DNA of 64,000 nt. Source: Micavibrio_C sp046294845. Lineage in GTDB: Bacteria > Pseudomonadota > Alphaproteobacteria > Micavibrionales > Micavibrionaceae. A program made the position numbers and the translations under genes. A model generated the notes under the pieces. The model did no database searches, was not told the origin of the DNA, and was given only the letters and a program-made list of their open reading frames with translations. Shown here piece by piece: positions 25,840 through 33,180 of this stretch; positions within the stretch are counted from its first letter, which is position 1; each line of letters opens with the position of its first letter. Location: positions 1,302,001-1,366,000 of the forward strand of contig JBKBNU010000001.1 of the NCBI GenBank assembly GCA_046294845.1. Direction: 5' to 3'.

Positions 25840-26591
25840 ACCAGAAAATGATTTGGGCGCTCACTCTTGTAGTGGCAATTGTTATTGTAGCCGCAGCGGT
25901 TATTGTGGCACGCAAAAACGCGTCAGTTTTGCCTGCGGAGCCTGTAGCTGTTGTTCCTTCCGATAGTGTTGAAGAAAAGCCGCCTGTTGTTATGGGTTCT
26001 GTTATCAAGAATGAGCCGGTGGCCCCTGCTATTGGGGAAGAGCCTCCGAAGGAGGAACCCAAGCCCGCCATAAAGCTCAATGAGGTGATGCTGGATACAA
26101 GCCGTGTTGTCGGAACACTGAAGATGGCCAGTAGTGATATTCCGGGAGCAAGCGGGCAAACATTGACCCGTTATCCGCTGGAGCTGACCTGTTACCGGAA
26201 AAATATGTCCCCTGCGATTGAATGGGAAAAAGCGCCTGCAGGGGTGAAGTCATATGTTCTGGTGCTGGAGCGCCGGGTGCCGGATGAAAAAGCCATCTGG
26301 AGCTGGATATTCTATAATATCCCTGGCGGGCGCAATAATTTGCCTGGAAATATCAAACGGGAAAATGAAGGGGTAGATCTGGGGTATTTTGGCCAGAATT
26401 TCTACGGTAATAAAATTTATACCGGCCCCTGTGAGCCACGCGGTACCTTCCGTTATGTTTTGCGATTGATTGCACTCGACACTGTGCTGGATATCAATGG
26501 AACGGTTGATATGGGGACCCTCGTACCGGCGATGTCAGGACATATTGTCGATATCGCCGATATACAGGTCGAACATTACTTGCGGATGTAA
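25836..26591 (+). CDS. YbhB/YbcL family PEBP-like protein with membrane anchor
   Basis: 251 residues: one N-terminal membrane helix (about 5-27), a Pro/Glu/Val-rich linker to about residue 75, then a phosphatidylethanolamine-binding-protein fold with SPAIEWEKAPAGVKSYVLV, WSWIFYNIPG and GPCEPRGTFRYVLRLIALD. Bacterial relatives are called Raf-kinase-inhibitor-like, but their ligand is not known. The long periplasmic linker is unusual, since YbhB is cytosolic. Translationally coupled to the phosphatase before it. Confidence 0.8.
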   Translation: MNQKMIWALTLVVAIVIVAAAVIVARKNASVLPAEPVAVVPSDSVEEKPPVVMGSVIKNEPVAPAIGEEPPKEEPKPAIKLNEVMLDTSRVVGTLKMASSDIPGASGQTLTRYPLELTCYRKNMSPAIEWEKAPAGVKSYVLVLERRVPDEKAIWSWIFYNIPGGRNNLPGNIKRENEGVDLGYFGQNFYGNKIYTGPCEPRGTFRYVLRLIALDTVLDINGTVDMGTLVPAMSGHIVDIADIQVEHYLRM

Positions 26592-26620
26592 TGTTTTTTG
26601 CGGATTCCGGATCGAGACTT

Positions 26621-27556
26621 TTAACCAAGAGCTTTTTCCAGAGCGGGAAGGGCTTCGAACAAATCTGCCACCAGACCGTAATCTGCTACCTGAAAAATGG
26701 GAGCCTCTTCATCCTTGTTGATAGCAACGATGACTTTTGAATCCTTCATGCCTGCCAAATGCTGGATGGCACCGGAAATGCCGACGGCAATATAAAGCTG
26801 CGGGGCAACGATTTTACCGGTCTGGCCGACCTGATAGTCGTTCGGAACATAGCCGGCATCAACCGCCGCGCGTGATGCACCAATAGCCGCCCCCAGCTTG
26901 TCAGCCACAGGTTCGATGAATTTATGGAAGTTCTCGCCATTGCCCAAGCCGCGACCACCCGAAATGATGATCTTGGCAGTTTGAAGATCGGGGCGTTCGC
27001 TTTTGGTTAGTTCCTGACTGACGAAGGTGCTTAGGCCTGTTTCACCCCTGGAGGCTGCATTTTCCACTGTTGCGCTTCCTCCTGAGGCGGCTGTGCTGTC
27101 AAAGGCTGTCGGGCGGATTGTCAGCAAAACGGGAGAGGAGAGTGTCTGCACGGTTGCCAAGGCATTGCCTGCATAAATCGGGCGTACAAAAGTATCTGCC
27201 GATTCAACCGATACCACATCGGAAATTTGCACAGCGTCCAGCAGGGCTGCTGCGCGCGGTAAAACGTTTTTGCCGAAGAAAGAGGCTGGTGCCAGAATAT
27301 GGCTGTACCCTTTACCTAGTTCGGCAATCAAGGTTCCGAAATTTTCAGCCAAAGGATGGGTATAGGCGGCATCATTCACCAGAAGCACTTTGGTGACGGA
27401 CGCGGCGCCGGACAATGTTTGTGCCACAGCATCACAATCTTGACCGGCAACGAGGACATGAACATCGCCGCCGAGTTTACTGGCGGCTGTCAGAACATTG
27501 TAGGTGGCGGGATTGACGCTCTGGTTACTGTGTTCAGCGATAACAAGAATAGCCAT
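26621..27556 (-). CDS. etfA: Electron transfer flavoprotein alpha subunit
   Basis: 311 residues. Passes electrons from acyl-CoA and other dehydrogenases to ETF-ubiquinone oxidoreductase. The C-terminal FAD domain is clear: SGGRGLGNGENF, GASRAAVDAGYVPN, QVGQTGKIVAPQLYIAVGI and SGAIQHLAGMKDSK. It begins 2 bp after etfB, so translational coupling is likely. Confidence 0.96.
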   Translation of the reverse strand: MAILVIAEHSNQSVNPATYNVLTAASKLGGDVHVLVAGQDCDAVAQTLSGAASVTKVLLVNDAAYTHPLAENFGTLIAELGKGYSHILAPASFFGKNVLPRAAALLDAVQISDVVSVESADTFVRPIYAGNALATVQTLSSPVLLTIRPTAFDSTAASGGSATVENAASRGETGLSTFVSQELTKSERPDLQTAKIIISGGRGLGNGENFHKFIEPVADKLGAAIGASRAAVDAGYVPNDYQVGQTGKIVAPQLYIAVGISGAIQHLAGMKDSKVIVAINKDEEAPIFQVADYGLVADLFEALPALEKALG

Positions 27557-27558
27557 GA

Positions 27559-28308
27559 TTAAATAACTTTCGATTGGTTTTTGAGTTTGTCGACCAGTTC
27601 GTCAACATTGGCAACTTTGATGCCTGCCTGACGTTTGGGCGGCTCGGAAACCTTGAGGGTTTTGAAGCGCGGAGCGATATCAACGCCCAAGGCATCGGGT
27701 GTTAATGTTTCTAGTGGTTTGCGTTTTGCCTGCATGATATTGGGCAGAGACGCATAGCGAGGTTCATTCAAGCGCAGGTCGGTTGTAATCACGGCCGGTA
27801 ATTTGATCTTGAGTGTTTCAAGGCCGCCATCGATCTCGCGTGTAACGGTGGCCTCCTGGGCCTCCAGATCAACCTTGGATGCGAACGTGGCTTGTGCCCA
27901 ACCCTGCAACGCAGAAAGCATCTGGCCTGTCTGGTTATGTTCGCCATCGATCCCCTGTTTGCCCATCAGGACAACGCCCGGGTTTTCTTTGTCGCAGACA
28001 GCTTTCAAAAGCTTGGCAACAGCAAGCGGTTGTAATTCTTCATCCGTCTGGATCAGGATACCGCGGTCAGCGCCCATGGCCATAGCCGCGCGTAACGTTT
28101 CCTGACAGTTGGCAGGTCCAGCAGATACTACAACGATTTCCGTGACCTTTCCCGCTTCCTTCAGGCGCACAGCTTCTTCGACAGCAATCTCGCAGAAAGG
28201 GTTCATGGACATTTTAACATTGGCGGTCTCGACACCAGACTGGTCAGCTTTGACCCGCACGGTTACATAGGCATCAATTACGCGTTTAACAGCAACTACG
28301 GCTTTCAT
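27559..28308 (-). CDS. etfB: Electron transfer flavoprotein beta subunit
   Basis: 249 residues with the AMP-binding ETF beta fold: KRVIDAYVTVRVK at the N-terminus, MNPFCEIAVEEAVRLKE, GADRGILIQTDEEL and QTGQMLSALQGWAQATFA. First gene of the etfBA operon, divergent from the response regulator with 160 bp between. Confidence 0.96.
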   Translation of the reverse strand: MKAVVAVKRVIDAYVTVRVKADQSGVETANVKMSMNPFCEIAVEEAVRLKEAGKVTEIVVVSAGPANCQETLRAAMAMGADRGILIQTDEELQPLAVAKLLKAVCDKENPGVVLMGKQGIDGEHNQTGQMLSALQGWAQATFASKVDLEAQEATVTREIDGGLETLKIKLPAVITTDLRLNEPRYASLPNIMQAKRKPLETLTPDALGVDIAPRFKTLKVSEPPKRQAGIKVANVDELVDKLKNQSKVI

Positions 28309-28468
28309 ATTTTGGCGACTTCCCGAAGAAAAAACGATTTATGTAATTGATAAGATAGGATTTTAATCGTGATCTTGCAAGACGGGGGGGCGGTTATAAA
28401 CAGGAAATTTTAGTCTTTAATATTGGGTTAGGCTTGATTATGATTTTGCAAAAGGAAAACAGATTCTT

Positions 28469-29065
28469 ATGTCCAGAGTTGCGGCCGCTCCCACAGTAAC
28501 ACCAGCCGGTTCCCGGCAAAAAAAAGCTTATTCACTCGCGTCATTCAGAATTCTGATTGTTGAGGATTATCCGTTCATGGCGGATTTGATGTCCTCGATG
28601 TTGCGTGAATTTGGTGTTGGTAATGTAGTTCAGGCCAGCAGCGGTAACGAGGGAAAAGAAATGATAGCCCTCTTTAATTCCGATGAGCAAGCGCGCAACA
28701 AGATTGATATTGTCCTTATGGATTGGTTGATGCCGGATGGGGATGGTCTTGAATTATTGAATTGGATAAGAACCCATAAGAGGGATAGCATAAAATTTCT
28801 GCCTACAGTTCTGTGCAGTGCCTATGCCAGCGAGCAGGTTGTCGTTGCAGGACGCGATAACGGGGCAAATGAAGTACTGGTTAAGCCCGTATCGGCGCAA
28901 AAACTGGCATCAAGATTATTGTATGTTATCGATAAGCCCAGACCTTTTTTAAGAGCTCCTGGATTTTTTGGTCCCGATCGGCGGCGTAAACAGGAGGCTT
29001 ATAGCGGTGAAGAGCGGCGCATTTTGCAGGCCGATCAAATTAAGGAGTATCATGAGCGAATCTGA
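28469..29065 (+). CDS. Single-domain response regulator
   Basis: 198 residues: receiver domain at about 25-155 with VEDYP (acidic pocket), phospho-acceptor Asp in LMDWLMPDGDG, and the lysine in VLVKPVSAQ. The C-terminal 45 residues hold FFGPDRRR, a tail seen in many alphaproteobacterial stand-alone receivers. No output domain, so it probably acts by protein contact or phosphotransfer. AAAAGGA precedes the ATG. Overlaps the next gene by 14 bp. Confidence 0.85.
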   Translation: MSRVAAAPTVTPAGSRQKKAYSLASFRILIVEDYPFMADLMSSMLREFGVGNVVQASSGNEGKEMIALFNSDEQARNKIDIVLMDWLMPDGDGLELLNWIRTHKRDSIKFLPTVLCSAYASEQVVVAGRDNGANEVLVKPVSAQKLASRLLYVIDKPRPFLRAPGFFGPDRRRKQEAYSGEERRILQADQIKEYHERI

Positions 29066-29564
29066 CCCAGATAAGGATGCTGTTGAGGTTTTTCACCGGA
29101 TTAACCGCTTGAAGCTCAAGACGGGGGCAAATGTCCACGATGGCCCTGGTTTTATTGACCTTCATGCCGTGAAGCGTGCACAAGGCATTATCGAGAAAAA
29201 GCAGAGCATATACCCGAAGGTGGTGAAGGAGAGTCTGCAAAATCTGACAGAAGCATGGGAGTCCTTCAAAAAAACGGAGGATCAGGAAGAAAGACGGCAA
29301 TATGCCGAGCGCATCTATCATACGGCCAATCATATCAAAGATCTGGCGGCTACATTTGATTATGGCCTCATGCAGCATTTTGCACTGTCTTTGCGTGATT
29401 TTGCCGAACGTATTGATGTGAACCGCCCTCAGCATCTTGTGATTGTTCAGGCGCATTGTGATGTTATGAATGTTGTTTATAGTGAAAATATCAAAGATCA
29501 AGGCGGAGAGAAGGCTGCCGAGCTTAAAATGATAGTGGCTAAGGCTGTTGAAAAATATAGTTAA
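29052..29564 (+). CDS. HPt-like helical protein with altered phospho-histidine site
   Basis: 170 residues, nearly all helical. ANHIKDLAATFDYGL at about 92-106 resembles the alphaproteobacterial HPt signature AHDIKGQGATFDYPL, but Asn93 stands where the phospho-His is expected, with His94 one position later. It is either a degenerate phosphotransfer protein that docks to the receiver without transfer or one using the shifted His. Start ATG 29052 lies inside the response regulator gene. Confidence 0.6.
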   Translation: MSESDPDKDAVEVFHRINRLKLKTGANVHDGPGFIDLHAVKRAQGIIEKKQSIYPKVVKESLQNLTEAWESFKKTEDQEERRQYAERIYHTANHIKDLAATFDYGLMQHFALSLRDFAERIDVNRPQHLVIVQAHCDVMNVVYSENIKDQGGEKAAELKMIVAKAVEKYS

Positions 29565-29578
29565 CGGGATTTTGGAAT

Positions 29579-30088
29579 ATGACCTCAGGCTCGGTAAGTG
29601 ATGATAATGTCAAAACGATAGAAGCTTCCAGGGAACTTCAGAAAAAGATTGGTACCGGTGTTGTCGACGAAAAGAAAGTCGCGATGGCACAAGCCGTCAT
29701 TGCGAACAACAAGGTTGATTTTGCGCCGATTGCCAAACCGCATCTTGATTTGTTGGGGCAGGCCATTCGCGAAAGTGCTGGCTTGAAAAATCCGCCCAAT
29801 GAGAAAGAAATTCTAGAGAGTTATATGACCCCTATCATGAATATCAAAGCCAACGCGGCGACGTTCAATTATTCACTGATCAGCGGGTTGGCGGGAACGG
29901 TCTTGATGTTCCTTGAAACGGTGGGAAAATATGACCGTAAGGTCGTGCAGATTGTTGATCTGCTTTACAAGACGATTCTTCTGGTTCTGGCCCGTAAAAT
30001 GGCGGGGGATGGTGGCTATGAGGGAAAGGCCCTGATCACCGCATTTCAGGAAGTATGCCAGAAGACCTTGGCTAAAATCGGTAAGTAG
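29579..30088 (+). CDS. Second HPt-like protein lacking the histidine
   Basis: 169 residues with no recognised family at first sight, but MNIKANAATFNYSL resembles the signature helix of the previous protein (NHIKDLAATFDYGL) with Met at the phospho-His position. Both have similar length and helical content. It starts 14 bp after its neighbour, so the three genes form one operon. It is perhaps a structural or inhibitory partner for the receiver protein. The homology is my reading of short motifs. Confidence 0.5.
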   Translation: MTSGSVSDDNVKTIEASRELQKKIGTGVVDEKKVAMAQAVIANNKVDFAPIAKPHLDLLGQAIRESAGLKNPPNEKEILESYMTPIMNIKANAATFNYSLISGLAGTVLMFLETVGKYDRKVVQIVDLLYKTILLVLARKMAGDGGYEGKALITAFQEVCQKTLAKIGK

Positions 30089-30115
30089 TTGATTTTATAT
30101 ATAAATTACGTTTTA

Positions 30116-30192
30116 TGGCGTCCCCGGGAGGTCTCGAACCTCCGGCCTGCGGTTTAGGAAACCGCCGCTCTATCCGGCTGAGCTACGGGGAC
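30116..30192 (-). tRNA. tRNA-Arg (anticodon CCT)
   Basis: On the minus strand: acceptor GTCCCCG with CGGGGAC, D arm GCTC/GAGC, anticodon stem GCGGT/ACCGC around TTCCTAA, T stem GGAGG/CCTCC, discriminator G and encoded CCA. Reads AGG. Confidence 0.95.
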
Positions 30193-30265
30193 GTAATCGG
30201 GATAGACCATTGATACCGTGTGTTTTTTAAATCTGCAACAGCTAGATGCCCGAAGAGGCTTGTTG

Positions 30266-30274
30266 TGGTATAAT
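30266..30274 (+). promoter_or_regulatory. Extended -10 promoter of the His-rich exported gene
   Basis: TGGTATAAT contains the TGn extension and a perfect TATAAT at 30269-30274, 36 bp before the start codon. No good -35 box. Confidence 0.5.
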
Positions 30275-30309
30275 GGTTTTCGGCTAAACAATCTCGGGAC
30301 TAGGGACTG

Positions 30310-30906
30310 ATGACTTCAAAATATAAGGCTGCTTTGTGGGGCGTGACGATTTTGCTGGCAGGCAGCGGAACCGCTATGGCCGCCCACAAGGATGGTGACG
30401 AGGGGCATCATCATCACGATCCCGTTCCGGGAAGCGCGGCGCAGGCCGTGAGCGACCCAGCTTTTCAGGTTTATGATGCTGTTGTAGCAGAATGTGCCCG
30501 CAAGATTATGCCGATTCCTAAAAACAAGGAAGAAGCCAAGTCCTCGGCGATGAAAAAAGCGCTTGATAGAGAAAAAATCAAGGATCTGGAAGCCTGCATG
30601 GAGTCCAAAGGTGTCAAAGCCGATTTCGAAAACTATCATAAAAAAGCCAACAAAGGTAAAACCGGCGAGGGGATGCTGGACCCTGAGATGATCGAGGATA
30701 TTGATGAAATCAGGAAGGTCATGGAGTCTGGCGAGGCGCCGGTACAGGCTGCTCCCTCTCCATCCTATACTTACGACCCTGCAGCAGGAAAGCCGACAGT
30801 CATCCAGCCTGATATTTTGACCGCTCCGCCTGCGGCTCAGGAAGATGCGGGGGAAGATGACGTTTCCAAGCCTGCGACAAAAGGTCGGTTATGGGTAACG
30901 CCGTAA
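30310..30906 (+). CDS. Unknown exported protein with a His cluster
   Basis: 198 residues. A signal peptide ends after AMAA, immediately followed by a short region with Asp/Glu and four His in a row (GHHHHDP), which could bind a metal. The middle is charged and helical with two Cys, and the last 60 residues are Pro/Ala-rich. No domain recognised. First of three consecutive exported-protein genes. Confidence 0.65.
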   Translation: MTSKYKAALWGVTILLAGSGTAMAAHKDGDEGHHHHDPVPGSAAQAVSDPAFQVYDAVVAECARKIMPIPKNKEEAKSSAMKKALDREKIKDLEACMESKGVKADFENYHKKANKGKTGEGMLDPEMIEDIDEIRKVMESGEAPVQAAPSPSYTYDPAAGKPTVIQPDILTAPPAAQEDAGEDDVSKPATKGRLWVTP

Positions 30907-30929
30907 TCTGTTAGAGGCGATATAGCCGT

Positions 30930-30958
30930 CTGGCAATCGACGTCAAGTATGCTATGAT
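30930..30958 (+). promoter_or_regulatory. Probable promoter of the 120-residue exported gene
   Basis: CTGGCA at 30930-30935, 17 bp spacer, TATGAT at 30953-30958 with a TGn extension before it. Confidence 0.5.
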
Positions 30959-30994
30959 CTGAGTCTGACTGGTGATTATAAGGATTAAAAAGCA

Positions 30995-31357
30995 ATGACT
31001 GCTTCAGTTAAAACAAGAATTTTGGCTATTTCCGCTGCCTGTGTAGCTTTGTCGGCTATGGGAGCTTCCTATGCGTCAGCCCAGACAACGACACAGTTAA
31101 AAACACAAGAGGAACTGCAGAAGCAGGCCTATGACGATTATATGGCAGCCCTGAATGCCCTTAATGCGCAAGCGGGTAACACAAATACAGCAGCTCCTGC
31201 TGCTGCAGGTGTACCGGGAATCCCTCCTTTGCCTGATTTGGGTCAGAAGGAAGAGGAGCCTCAGGTTATCATGAGCTATGATAAAAAGGCGGTTGAAGGT
31301 TTCTACGGCGTGGAGTTGCCTAAACGGCTGTTTAATAATGTACTCTCCGAGTGGTAA
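30995..31357 (+). CDS. Unknown small exported protein
   Basis: 120 residues. Signal peptide with likely cut after ASAQ, then a Gln/Thr/Ala-rich helical region, a Pro/Gly segment (GVPGIPPLPDLG) and a C-terminal stretch (FYGVELPKRLFNNV). No family recognised. Own promoter and terminator. Confidence 0.62.
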   Translation: MTASVKTRILAISAACVALSAMGASYASAQTTTQLKTQEELQKQAYDDYMAALNALNAQAGNTNTAAPAAAGVPGIPPLPDLGQKEEEPQVIMSYDKKAVEGFYGVELPKRLFNNVLSEW

Positions 31358-31370
31358 TCGAAATTCATAA

Positions 31371-31402
31371 AAAACAGGCCGCATTATGCGGCCTGTTTTT
31401 TT
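31371..31402. terminator. Bidirectional rho-independent terminator
   Basis: AACAGGCCGC (31373-31382) pairs with GCGGCCTGTT (31388-31397), flanked by A and T runs; lies between two convergent genes. Confidence 0.92.
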
Positions 31403-31420
31403 ATATCTATCTGTTGCATC

Positions 31421-32641
31421 TTAGCGAACGTAGAGATGGACCTCGTTCGTCGATGCCTCTGCGCTTGGGCTGTATGAAAGATCAATCCGGTCAAGGCTCA
31501 ATCCCATTTCCGTCAGTGTGCGCAGAACACGTTCGGCATTGCGCCGTGCACGTGTGCTTTCGATCGCCACGGCCGCAGAGTTACCGGCTGTCGGATGAAC
31601 GGCAACCAATTCAAAGCGCGCATTTGGATAACGTGTCAGCGCTTCATTTACAGCGATATACATCGGCTGTTCGTAAGAGACGTCTGCGCGATCAAAGCGG
31701 ATCTTAACCAGAGGGCGAGGACCACCGGGGATGCCAGCCATTTGCGGTGACATTACAGGCTCGCCTTGCGGGGTGTAAGCAGCCGGTGAAGCAACCATTT
31801 GTGTGTCATTGCCGAAGTCAGCCAGTGCCGCATTCGAGAACGGGCGGGTTGAAAGGCTTTTGCCAAACAGTGATCCTGTTGATACGGCCAACGACATTGT
31901 GCGGAGGTTTTCTCTTTCCGTGCTCAGGTAAGAAACCGTGCGGGTGATGTCATCGTTGACGTTATCGAGCATGCGGTCGATCACAACAACGGTGTTGTTG
32001 ATAGCATCTTCCATTTGCGCCAGACGAACGTGATCTTCCTCAACAGCACCGGAGAGGCTGTAGGTCGCACGCGCTGATTCCAGCAGGAACGATGTCATTG
32101 AAGCGGCGCTTGAAACTTCCATAGCCAGATCATTCAGGCCAGCAACGTTCGCGGCCAATGTTTCCAAGCTCTGGCGGGCTTCAGCCAGACGGGCAACCAG
32201 ACGGGGATTACCCGGCGTTGTTCCTGATTGAAGCTGTGTGCTGATGGTTGCTACAGCTGCATAGTATTGCGCTGATTTGCCTTGGCCATCTTTTTGCAGG
32301 GCTGCCAATTTTTCAGAGAGTTGGGATACGCGACCTTGCAGGTTGAAGAGCTCGTTACGAAGGTCGTCAACTTTGCGGCCAACAACAGTAACGTCATTCT
32401 GGTTGAAATAGGTCTCGCCTGCTACTTCGGAAGACGTAATGTTACGTGTTCTCGAAGGTTTGCTGTAAACCCTGTCCTGCAAGTCGGAAGGAAGCGGATC
32501 GTTTGTAATGATCAGTGGCGGACGATCACTTGAGCGTGCGTGTGCCGAACCTGCATCACAAATGATGGTCGCTGTGACAACCCCCATCAAGGCCATCGCG
32601 CCCGAGCGCAGCAGAATGTTTTTCATAGACGAATTCTTCAT
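31421..32641 (-). CDS. Exported protein with coiled coil and OmpA-like C-terminal domain
   Basis: About 406 residues. Signal peptide near the N-terminus (ALMGVVTATIICDAGSAHA), a long helical and probably coiled-coil part from about 80 to 260, then an OmpA-like domain at the end (VKIRFDRADVSYEQP, then TRARRNAERVLRTLTEMGL). OmpA domains bind peptidoglycan, but the usual Asp/Arg pair is not obvious. The start is uncertain (ATG 32641, ATG 32626, or TTG 32656). A promoter is seen upstream. Confidence 0.65.
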   Translation of the reverse strand: MKNSSMKNILLRSGAMALMGVVTATIICDAGSAHARSSDRPPLIITNDPLPSDLQDRVYSKPSRTRNITSSEVAGETYFNQNDVTVVGRKVDDLRNELFNLQGRVSQLSEKLAALQKDGQGKSAQYYAAVATISTQLQSGTTPGNPRLVARLAEARQSLETLAANVAGLNDLAMEVSSAASMTSFLLESARATYSLSGAVEEDHVRLAQMEDAINNTVVVIDRMLDNVNDDITRTVSYLSTERENLRTMSLAVSTGSLFGKSLSTRPFSNAALADFGNDTQMVASPAAYTPQGEPVMSPQMAGIPGGPRPLVKIRFDRADVSYEQPMYIAVNEALTRYPNARFELVAVHPTAGNSAAVAIESTRARRNAERVLRTLTEMGLSLDRIDLSYSPSAEASTNEVHLYVR

Positions 32642-32676
32642 GAACTGATGTTTCAACCCCGTTTGTGGAGAGGCAA

Positions 32677-32705
32677 CAATTATTGAAACAGCGCCGCGCC
32701 GTCAA
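32677..32705 (-). promoter_or_regulatory. Probable promoter of the OmpA-like gene
   Basis: On the minus strand TTGACG (32705-32700), 17 bp spacer, TAATTG (32682-32677). I see nothing else in the 220 bp between here and the tRNA. Confidence 0.45.
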
Positions 32706-32926
32706 GACGGTGCAGCCTACCAACGCAAAGCCTATAGGCTGGACCAGGCAAGTTCAAGAGATAAAAGGGCTTTTTTGTTCTATGATTCACAAGCTTCGGG
32801 GGTATTGGGGACGGGCAGGCGGCTGGAGAAGGCGGGGACCAAATCTTTATTAAAAGGCTTGCATTCATGAACGGCTTCGCTTATGTTGCCCTCCGCTTCC
32901 GGTTTTATGTTCAAAGCCGTCGATTT

Positions 32927-33003
32927 GCGCCCGTAGCTCAACTGGATAGAGCACCTGACTACGGATCAGGAGGTTTGAGGTTCGAATCCTCACGGGCGCG
33001 CCA
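32927..33003 (+). tRNA. tRNA-Arg (anticodon ACG)
   Basis: Acceptor GCGCCCG with CGGGCGC, D arm GCTC/GAGC, anticodon stem CCTGA/TCAGG around CTACGGA, and encoded CCA. The wobble A is expected to become inosine, reading CGU, CGC and CGA. Confidence 0.95.
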
Positions 33004-33119
33004 TTTCCCCTAAATTTTAGCCTTAACCATGTACCCCTAGGGGGCTGGTGTGTATTTTCATAATAAAAAATTGTGCGTCAGGCCTATACCTATTAACTCT
33101 TGCATATGAGGCAAAAACC

Positions 33120-33152
33120 AATACTTTAGTATGGTATATTTTAATACTTTAG
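33120..33152 (+). repeat. Direct repeat AATACTTTAG, two copies 23 bp apart
   Basis: Identical copies at 33120-33129 and 33143-33152, in AT-rich DNA about 30 bp upstream of the PAS sensor gene. Spacing near two helical turns could suit a regulator; no known motif recognised. Confidence 0.35.
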
Positions 33153-33180
33153 ATTTTTTATTGTAGCGGTCCACATTTGG

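Noticed and set aside
30418..30435. His cluster as an artificial tag
   Set aside because: Only four consecutive His, embedded in acidic natural-looking sequence after a signal peptide.
32657..32926. Open frames in the gap before tRNA-Arg(ACG)
   Set aside because: About 60 codons on both strands with no ribosome site; the region holds a promoter for the OmpA-like gene and otherwise nothing I can support.
33031..33048. CCCCTAGGGG palindrome after tRNA-Arg(ACG)
   Set aside because: Too short with no T-run; not a credible terminator or attachment site, and there is no integrase in the window.
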